Shown here piece after piece: positions 57,431 through 64,000 of a DNA stretch of 64,000 bases (the stretch's first letter is position 1; each line of letters opens with the position of its first letter). The notes beneath the pieces are model-generated. The model saw only the letters and a list, made by a program, of their open reading frames with translations, was not told where the DNA came from and made no database searches. The position numbers were made by a program, and so were the translations under genes. Source of the DNA: Linanthus parryae (lineage: Eukaryota > Streptophyta > Magnoliopsida > Ericales > Polemoniaceae); assembly GCA_023055425.1 (NCBI GenBank), contig JALGPY010000006.1:88819935-88883934 (forward strand), given 5' to 3'.

Positions 57431-58490
57431 AGAACGAAAAACTATTCGAATGGATAGTACGCAAAAAAAAGCAACGCGCAAACACAAACATAGTATGAAT
57501 ATGCGAATGGAATAAAAAAACTCAATCTTATTAGATAAAACAACCAAAAGGGCATAGTAAAATTTATCTGTCTAGGTAGCAGCAGAAAGTAAAGTCCCCA
57601 AAAGGGATGCAAAGAAACATATTCCTACGCTGAAAACCCTAGATAAGGGGCCTAACTATGGAAATCTCGTCGTCATCGTCGACGTCCTCGACCAGAACAG
57701 AACTCTCGCCGCTACCATGGCGAGATGCCAAATGAACTTCAAGGAATAGGTGAGGGAAATAGCTTTGGGAATAAAGCCCGCCCACGCATCCGAGTATTGG
57801 TGGCAAATAGTTCTCCAACGGAAAGCCACCCCGGCAACACCCCAATCATTACGCTTCAATTCAAGGGTCAGTATTGGCCGGAAACCCACCAGAGGTGGTA
57901 CATGCGAACATGATAAAGGAAAAGACGCATTCTTTCGGATAGAAAAGCCTACGCTGTCGATTATCATGAAGGCTGGAAGAATAAGAGATCTTGGCTGGCA
58001 AGACCTTGGAAGACATTCCTATAGCACAACATAACTCTATGGGTCCATGGAATTGGAATGCAGGTGGATGAAAGACCAGAGGAATACAGAAAAGAATAGG
58101 AGGAGAAAACATCCTTTCAGTAGCGGAAGCCCAGAGGGGTGGAAGTAATGAAGAACAAAGTTGCAAGGAAGAGGAGGTTTATATAGGGCCCGAGGAAGAC
58201 TCTTCAGTTGCCAGTAACGCCTCGAAAACCGGACGAGAATCAATGGTATTACTAAAGCATACGGCGGTATAGTAACCCTAGGTAATAATGAAGGGAGAGT
58301 CTACTATCGGGCAGTCATGCCTTATCAGGACGCCACGCTGGCACAACGATCCATACAGTCATGATGGTTTCTAGGAATTTGAATCATCATCACGACATTG
58401 AATATTGAGACATTTTCAGGGTGCGGCAGACAGTGACGAACACGCGCCAGTTTATTTGCTTGAACCAAAAAGGTGAAATATCAAGTAAAA
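57431..58490 (-). other. Unassigned region of G2 with a minus-strand TATA box
   Basis: Overlapping minus-strand frames of 68-103 codons (57639-58243) with no domain I recognise. A clean TATATAAA (minus, 58185-58178) with downstream ATGs suggests a second antisense transcription start. The frames are mutually shifted, so if this was a gene it is now broken or spliced. Confidence 0.35.
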
Positions 58491-58818
58491 GTGTAAGCCT
58501 ATCTCACAAGAGAGCAGCACGTGCAAAATGATAGGTAAGCCTATCTCACAGGATAGCAGTCTACGCTGATTACGCGTAGTTTAATATATTTGGCCAAATG
58601 ACCGTATTTACCTGCAAAAGGCAAGGCACAAGAAACCTAGCAGTTATGTAAGAAAAGACACATCATGCAAAAAGGGGAGTATTTTACAAAATCGCTCGGA
58701 AACACACGCGGAACGAAACATTGTCACATGAGTCTAAATATCCAGACATCAGAAATACAACGAAAGAACATCAAATTCAAAGAAGAGTCTAGGATGATGG
58801 GACAACGAGACTGCAACA

Positions 58819-60044
58819 TTATTCCTTAAAGAAATCCTTCAACAGGGAGTCCCTTGCGGATAACTTGAGCGAGTTTCCTGCGAGCTCTACAATACGAGCC
58901 TTCATCTCTTCATAATGCTTCAAAGCAGCCTCATATTCCCGGGTCATCTGCTCATATGCTTCCCTACGCGCATTGAGAGTTGTTGTCTCTTCTCTGAAAG
59001 AAGCATATTCGACTCCAAGACTGGCAGAATTGCGAGATTTGGTCAGTCTTTGCACGAGGAAGTCCCAATCCAGTCGACCCACGGCAGTCTCTTCAAGCCT
59101 CTGAACGAGCGCGAGAAGATCTTGAGCACTAGAAACTGTGGTACTTTCGGGGGTGGTTTTATACAATCTTTCCAAGAGAGCAGCCATCTCTTTGAAAACC
59201 TTCCCTCTGTCTTCTGGTGCCAACTCCAGCACTCGAGCAAACGAAGCAGGGAAAGTCACCCGCACCTTTATTAGCCATTCCAGACAGGCTTGGTCGATAT
59301 CTGCGCATAGAGGCAGGACAAAAAAATCAGACAAATGCAAATCAAAGAGTTGGAGTATTGGGAGGAAGAGAATGAGCTTTCCAGTTCCTTCGACGATTTG
59401 TTGAAGGGGAGCAACAGATACTGCTACGCGTGAGTCGGATTGAATCTCCTCGGCCAACTTTTGATCTTCCCTCACCACACGCGCAAAGTATGACTCAACG
59501 ATTATAAAATTCCTCGTGGGAATGACAGGATTTGCAGCTTGCGAGCCCCACACTTCAAAGGGATTCTCATAGAAGAGAAAGTCCAGATCAAAGCCTCTAG
59601 TAGGATCTTTGCTCCTCGCCAAACCTGGTACAGGAGGGTCAAGCTCAAACTCCTCAGCCTCCTTTCTTAGGTTGGCATGCTCAACCTCCTCAACACTCTG
59701 AGTAACAAGAGAGTCAAGCTCAGCAGTAATAGCGTGCTCAGCAGACACAGCGTCACGTGCAATCTCTTCGGTATTTCTCTCAGGAGGAATTTCAGGCTCA
59801 ACACTCACGGCCGAGGCCACTTGCTCAAGATCGACTTCCTGCTCAACGTTAGCTTCGTCCGAAGAGCTTAGTACCGCTTCGGCAGGAGAGGAGATAAGAT
59901 ATTCCTGCACCTGGAGTAACTCCTCTTGCTCAATAATGAGTTATGCAGCTGAATGATTCTCAACCACTGGAGTCTCTTCCATCAAAACTTGCCCTGGAGA
60001 ATCTGCACCAGATACATTATCAGCAGACATGAATCGCTTGAGTA
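58819..60044 (-). pseudogene. Antisense PMD gene, exon 3 (acidic and coiled-coil C-terminus)
   Basis: 1,226 nt. Starts LKRFMSADNVSGADS, with an in-frame TAA at about 59943-59941, then a Glu-rich acidic part, a globular-looking middle (PTRGFDLDFLFYENPFEVWG), and a C-terminal coiled coil (NARREAYEQMTREYEAALKHYEEMKARIVEL) to the stop at 58819. A hydrophobic stretch (LILFLPILQLFDLHLSDFFVL) ends at an AG directly before DIDQACLEW and may be an unspliced intron. Retroelement-borne PMD proteins often have such long coiled tails. Confidence 0.6.
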
Positions 60045-60466
60045 CTGCAAGGACGGCGCACCAAAGGGCAAGGGTCATGTTATGCAAAAATAATATACCA
60101 TTATCAAACCCTCAGGAAAGGAAAAGAGCAAAACCCTAACAGAAGGATGAGCTGGAACAAAATGGCAAAATCTCTACTAATGATATGAGTGGTACTTCCC
60201 CACTTATATGGGGTACCCGCACAATTGTCATTTTGCAAGTTATCATCAAAACCCTTCGACCTAGCATGACCTGCTTAAGATTAAAAAAGGGTTATGCATC
60301 GAGTGTGCGAAAAGGAACGGCATCATGCGCGGCTGGAACACTGATTTACCTGACGACTCTCCACATTGGTCTCTTACCCATTTACGAATATCACAAATAG
60401 GCACGCCATGGTATAAAGCACCACTTACAATGTCATATTTTTATAGAGCAAACTTAAAAATTGTAC
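60045..60466 (-). other. Predicted 422-bp intron 2 of antisense PMD gene
   Basis: GAAC|GTACAATTTT ... GTCCTTGCAG|TACTC on the minus strand. Exon 2 ends in phase 1 (706 nt) and exon 3 starts with the matching two bases, so the frame is kept exactly. This match would be a one-in-three chance if the sites were random. Confidence 0.55.
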
Positions 60467-61172
60467 GTTCTTCGTCTTCATCATCAACGGGCTCGTGAAG
60501 TGCTAGCTGTGCCCGGTGGAGGTTATCCACAGTCTTGGAGATAGCACAGGAGGGGCGCGAACGCCCAGAGCGTGTGCGTGGCCTTCGCGTTTCAGAACTT
60601 TTGCAGTTGGTAATTTCAGCAATACTTCGCCTCTTGGCAAGCTCAATACGCTCTGCTTCAGACAACTTCTCTTGCAAAGACCTCTCCTCTACCATTCGCC
60701 GGGACTCTTCAATGGCCTCCTCCTCAGTCATGACGGTCGTTCCTTTGAGAGGGTTATCTTCATTATCTGAAGAAAGAAGGCAGAATGGGGTAAAACACAT
60801 ATGAGAGGTATCCAAATGAACAAGGGTACTTTTAGTCAAACCTTCTTTTTCCCAGGCGACGAAATCTGAGACTGATTCTGGGAGTGACTTCTTCTTGGAA
60901 GAAGCGGTATTCTTTTTTGTCGGAGAGGCCTTCTTGAGAGTTGGCTCATTTCGCGCGGGCTTCGGAGGACGAGTTGGTGGATCATCAGGGGCATCAGCAC
61001 TTCTCTTCTTCAACGCAAGAAAAGACTCCAGTCCATCTGAGAGCTCACTTCTGATTCCTTCTTCCGTGTGCAACACTGGGGGGATGGTGTTGTCAGCATA
61101 CTTCTTCCTTGATCGGCAAAGGTCAACAAGTCCCCCGCTGCGATCCACTGATGTGAAGCGCCTTAAACAACA
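60467..61172 (-). pseudogene. Antisense PMD gene, exon 2 (basic, charged region)
   Basis: 706 nt, continuing in phase: CCLRRFTSVDRSGG, a Lys-rich stretch (LKKASPTKKNTASSKKKSL) that could be a nuclear localisation signal, and a long Glu/Arg-rich helix (EEEAIEESRRMVEERSLQEK). No folded domain recognised. A shorter GT-AG pair inside (about 60835-60770) could be a further intron. The exon itself is open and ends at GAAC|GTACAA. Confidence 0.6.
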
Positions 61173-61256
61173 CTGTTGAGAAGATAACAAGGAATCAGGA
61201 AACGTATAAATAAGGAGTTGCGAATAAAAAGAAGTGTCTAGAGAACTCTACACTAC
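61173..61256 (-). other. Predicted 84-bp intron 1 of antisense PMD gene
   Basis: Minus strand: GCG|GTAGTGTAG ... CTTCTCAACAG|TGTTG. AT-rich, phase 0, with an in-frame stop that splicing removes. It joins exon 1 (DFQA) to exon 2 (CCLRRFTSVDR). Confidence 0.65.
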
Positions 61257-63142
61257 CGCTTGAAAGTCTCTCGCGTATTGAGTCCTCGAGTTGAGGACAT
61301 CCTGCTTGACAATAAGCTTCTTCTCGCCCAATATCAGCTGTGGGCAAAGATGGTCTATGGTTAACAGCGAGTAAGACAAATAGGGGGGCCAACCCCGGGA
61401 AAGATTAGACTTGAAGGGGTAATCCTTGGACAAAGGAGCAAGTGCCTTGAGAACTTGTAGCTTAACCTGCGGGTTTGTCAAGCGCCGGACCTGAGTTTTC
61501 CAGAAGGCTACCCAACCAGCTGTTACTCTTCCCATTCTATGCTCTGAAGGCTGCACGAGGGGAAGCTTTGCGAAAAGTAGCCTATGGCTCTTGCCAAAAA
61601 TAATCCCATCATAACAGTCCTTGGAAGGAAGCTCGGACCGCATGGAGGGCGCGACCGTGTCAAAACCCAGCTGAGGCGCAACGTCAAGAGGATCGAAGTG
61701 GACAGTTATGGGTTCATATTTACCAGATTCAGTTCCGTGGGCATACTCCGACAAAGCAGGCAAATAACCCCGCCTGCACCAGTTCACGTATTGACCATCG
61801 TGACGAGGTCCGCTAGTGATGTGCCAGGAAAGGAGAGGAGTATCAATCTCAGGATACATGTCCCCTTGAAACATGATTTTATTCAACTCCTTAACATAAG
61901 TACGGGATACTAAGGAGTCATCATCATCAGAGACCAAAGAAAAGTTGCGACGGGCGTTTTTGGTGTTAAACCAACGCCAAGAGCGAGGACACAAGAAAAC
62001 TTCTTTGCACCTTACAGCATTCCACAATTCGACAGTAGAGGGTAGAGGGGCATTTGAAGGCCATCGTTCAAAGACCCACATGGTCAAAAACCAATGTTGG
62101 CAAAACACACAGCATCAGCCCTGCCATGTGATTGCTCAACATTGGCCACTGCTAGATCAAGGCGATAAAAGAGACAGCCCAAGACAAGGGGACCACGGGC
62201 AATTCTTTTATCAAGGGCAAGCTTCACAGAAAGCGGGATTACATGGATAAAAACTCCATCTCGCGGACTCCCATCTATGAGGAAACGCGATAACCAGACG
62301 CAGAGAAAACCACACAAGGAGAACTCACACCCTTCTCCCGCAGTAGAAGTGACCTCATCTAGGGTCTCCTCCTGGATTTTCTGGATAATCTGAGGTTTGG
62401 GGAAATACTGGAAAAAGAACACGATCCATTTAGACCATATGTTCGTCGCACCAGCGGAAACTGTCATGAAGGTGTCAGCATGTTTCATCGCATCGGGAGC
62501 CCATTTTGAAGCAGCCTTCCTCAAAGTTGCAATGCATTCTAGCATGTGGCCGGAGAGAGAAATTTATTCGTCAAAACTAAGCACTTCCAGAGGATCGAAG
62601 GTTCCCATGCTTGGAAGCATCAGCAGACTCTCCACATCTTCCAAAGTAGGTGTGGCCTCACGAGACGCGAAGTGAAATGTATGAGTCTTTGGGGAGTACC
62701 GAGAAAATAGAACCTTTAGCATGTTCTGATCGGCCTTCAGATCAAAACCCCTGGTCGCGCGAACAACATGGTAAATGCCAGCCTCCATTAGCACAACTTC
62801 ATGATTATCAAGAATATGATCAGTCCACTCGTCCATCCAGTCCAGTTTCTCCAAGAAATCCTTGAAAAGGACGTCATTGTAGGGGTAGAGGCCAGCTTCG
62901 ATGCCGCATCTGTGAACATCATGAACCTTTGCTAGATCCCATTCTTCGCTTTCTGGTTCAGGCTTCAATTCTAGGTTCGTGCCCGAAGAAGACACCTCAA
63001 GGGCGCGCCCTTGGATGGTGGCCAGGTAGAATTCGTCACCCCCAAAGTAAGGAGCTTTTCGCCATAACTCACGGGGCAGTTTTGAGACTTCAGTAGTCCT
63101 TTTGGGAGCCATTAGTGTAAGAAAAGGAGAACCAGATCTCAT
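61257..63142 (-). pseudogene. Antisense PMD gene of G2, exon 1 (plant mobile domain)
   Basis: Start at ATG 63142, or more likely at MAPKRT (63112). The frame 63142-62564 has FSRYSPKTHTFHF and EATPTLEDVESLLMLPSMG, hallmark blocks of the plant mobile domain (PMD, PF10536; MAIN/MAIL1-type, 'aminotransferase-like'). An in-frame TAA (62566-62564) is followed in the same frame by WAPDAMKHADTF, FLCVWLSRFLIDGSPRDGVF and RGPLVLGCLFYRLDLA (62545-62084). A one-base shift near 62090-62108 leads to HWFLTMWVFERWPS (62108-61257). It ends in an in-phase GT donor at 61256. The function of PMD proteins in transposons is unknown; host PMD proteins act in genome stability and silencing. The stop and shift suggest this copy is inactive. 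Confidence 0.8.
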
Positions 63143-63407
63143 TGGTTGGTTAATCAGGCGAAATAAAAAGGGGGAGAAGGAACTATAAGAAATTAAAGAA
63201 GTTGATTGACAATCTCAGAGAATGCAAGTTCAAATCTAGAGAAAAATACCCTGTTCACGCCTGAGTGCTCGAACTTACGCGGAAAGATTCTCGAGGATTC
63301 GATCGCAAACTCGGTCGAAAGACTCTTCCTGTTGGGGGAATTCTCTCCGAAGCATATGAACTCAAAACAGCAACAATGGAAAAGTTGTGATTGAAGGAAC
63401 AGTAGGG

Positions 63408-63417
63408 TTTAAATAAA
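63408..63417 (-). promoter_or_regulatory. TATA-like box upstream of antisense PMD gene
   Basis: TTTATTTAAA on the minus strand, about 290 bp upstream of the MAPKRT start and inside G2 just before the 3' LTR. It is placed to drive transcription away from the LTR into the antisense gene. Confidence 0.45.
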
Positions 63418-63716
63418 CCCTTGAAGAGTCACGACCAATGACGTTTGATGAACCAAGCAACGCTACGATTGCTGAGAAGATTTGATGTTTGATTTACCCC
63501 TACCTCGAGAATAGGAAAATTCAGATGAGGCTGATTAGCTTGACAGAAGCCTTGCTTCATCAAAGACTAAACGACGCTTCCCAAAACCCTAAGCAATCAT
63601 GGCTACGAATGGGGGCTACGGGGACTCCAATTCAAAATTCAAAAAGGGTCAACGTGAGCTCCACGCACACTTAATTTTGCGCGAGTGCACAACAGAAGAC
63701 CGCGTAGCAATCGCGC

Positions 63717-63729
63717 AAAAGGGGGCTAT
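63717..63729 (+). other. Polypurine tract of G2
   Basis: AAAAGGGGG followed by CTAT directly before the 3' LTR start TGTAGATACTG at 63730. Confidence 0.85.
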
Positions 63730-64000
63730 TGTAGATACTGATTTCCAGACATAAGGATCATCGCCACGTGGCAGCCATCCAGCACACCTAGCTGTGCTCC
63801 ATCCACACCGGATCACCACCCGTGCTGATCCCTGTGGGGGCTACGAGACAGAGCCCCCACGCACCATAACACGGGACTTGTAGGGACTTAGTAGTTTGGA
63901 GGCTAGGGTAAGGTCCGTCGCGCGCAGGCGAAAATCAAGCTTGCGAGCGACCTCTGGTAACTGACTGAGAGATCCTAGGATTACGTGTCCCATTAATGCG
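63730..64000 (+). repeat. 3' LTR of gypsy G2, truncated by window end
   Basis: Matches the first 271 bp of 53618-54229 with about 18 substitutions and no gaps seen by eye. Confidence 0.93.

Larger units (their letters stand above)
53618..64000 (+). mobile_element. Ty3/gypsy element G2, non-autonomous, carrying an antisense PMD gene
   Basis: 5' LTR 53618-54229, primer site, gag, broken protease, then no RT, RNase H or integrase. Instead a hairpin repeat array (56980-57430), unassigned sequence, an antisense plant-mobile-domain gene (63142-58819), polypurine tract AAAAGGGGG (63717-63725) and the 3' LTR from 63730, cut by the window end. Over the roughly 271 bp visible in both LTRs I count about 18 differences (about 6-7%), an old insertion. 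It sits in the copia C tail of P450 copy 2. Confidence 0.88.

Overview
The window is nuclear DNA from a flowering plant, probably a eudicot, although the species cannot be fixed from sequence alone. The evidence is two intron-bearing CYP71-clade cytochrome P450 genes surrounded by plant-type transposons: Angela-like and SIRE-like Ty1/copia, Ty3/gypsy, an L1-type LINE with a DUF4283 gag, and hAT and Harbinger-like MITEs. No rRNA or tRNA gene, CRISPR array or prokaryotic operon was seen. The only clearly intact host genes are the two P450s.

Layout. 1-4052: right part of a Ty3/gypsy element (G1, minus strand: RT, protease, gag, LTR). 4053-25598: a nested stack. A degraded Ty1/copia (copia A, minus) is split by a SIRE-like copia (6285-24320, plus), which is itself split by a young Angela-like copia (8601-17077, minus; paired 1,428-bp LTRs, 5-bp target duplication). 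25599-34775 is P450 copy 1: two exons with a 4.4-kb intron holding a LINE 3' end, copia pieces and a hAT MITE, and an upstream region holding a copia fragment, another hAT MITE and the 3' LTR of copia C. 34339-38362: copia C, degraded, fused to a LINE (38363-43493). 43494-45900: AT-rich DNA with a TA microsatellite and a Harbinger-like element. About 45900-53617 is P450 copy 2, a direct duplicate of copy 1 including its MITEs and the end of copia C, with its own later insertions. 53618-64000: a second gypsy element (G2, plus), which inserted into the copy-2 end of copia C; its 3' LTR runs off the window.

G2 is the most unusual object. It keeps LTRs, primer site, gag and a broken protease, but no RT, RNase H or integrase is visible. 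In their place are an array of short hairpin-forming repeats and a long gene on the opposite strand encoding a plant mobile domain (PMD) protein. That gene has at least two phase-consistent GT-AG introns and its own TATA-like box, but carries two in-frame stops and a frameshift.

Order of events inferred from nesting and empty sites: two hAT MITEs and copia C were present before the P450 block duplicated. Afterwards copy 2 gained another hAT in its promoter, a foldback MITE and G2. Copy 1 gained, or kept, a LINE and copia fragment in its intron, and its flank took copia A, then the SIRE-like element, then (last, about 0.7% LTR divergence) the Angela-like element. G2 LTRs differ by about 6-7% over the visible part, so G2 is much older than the Angela copy.
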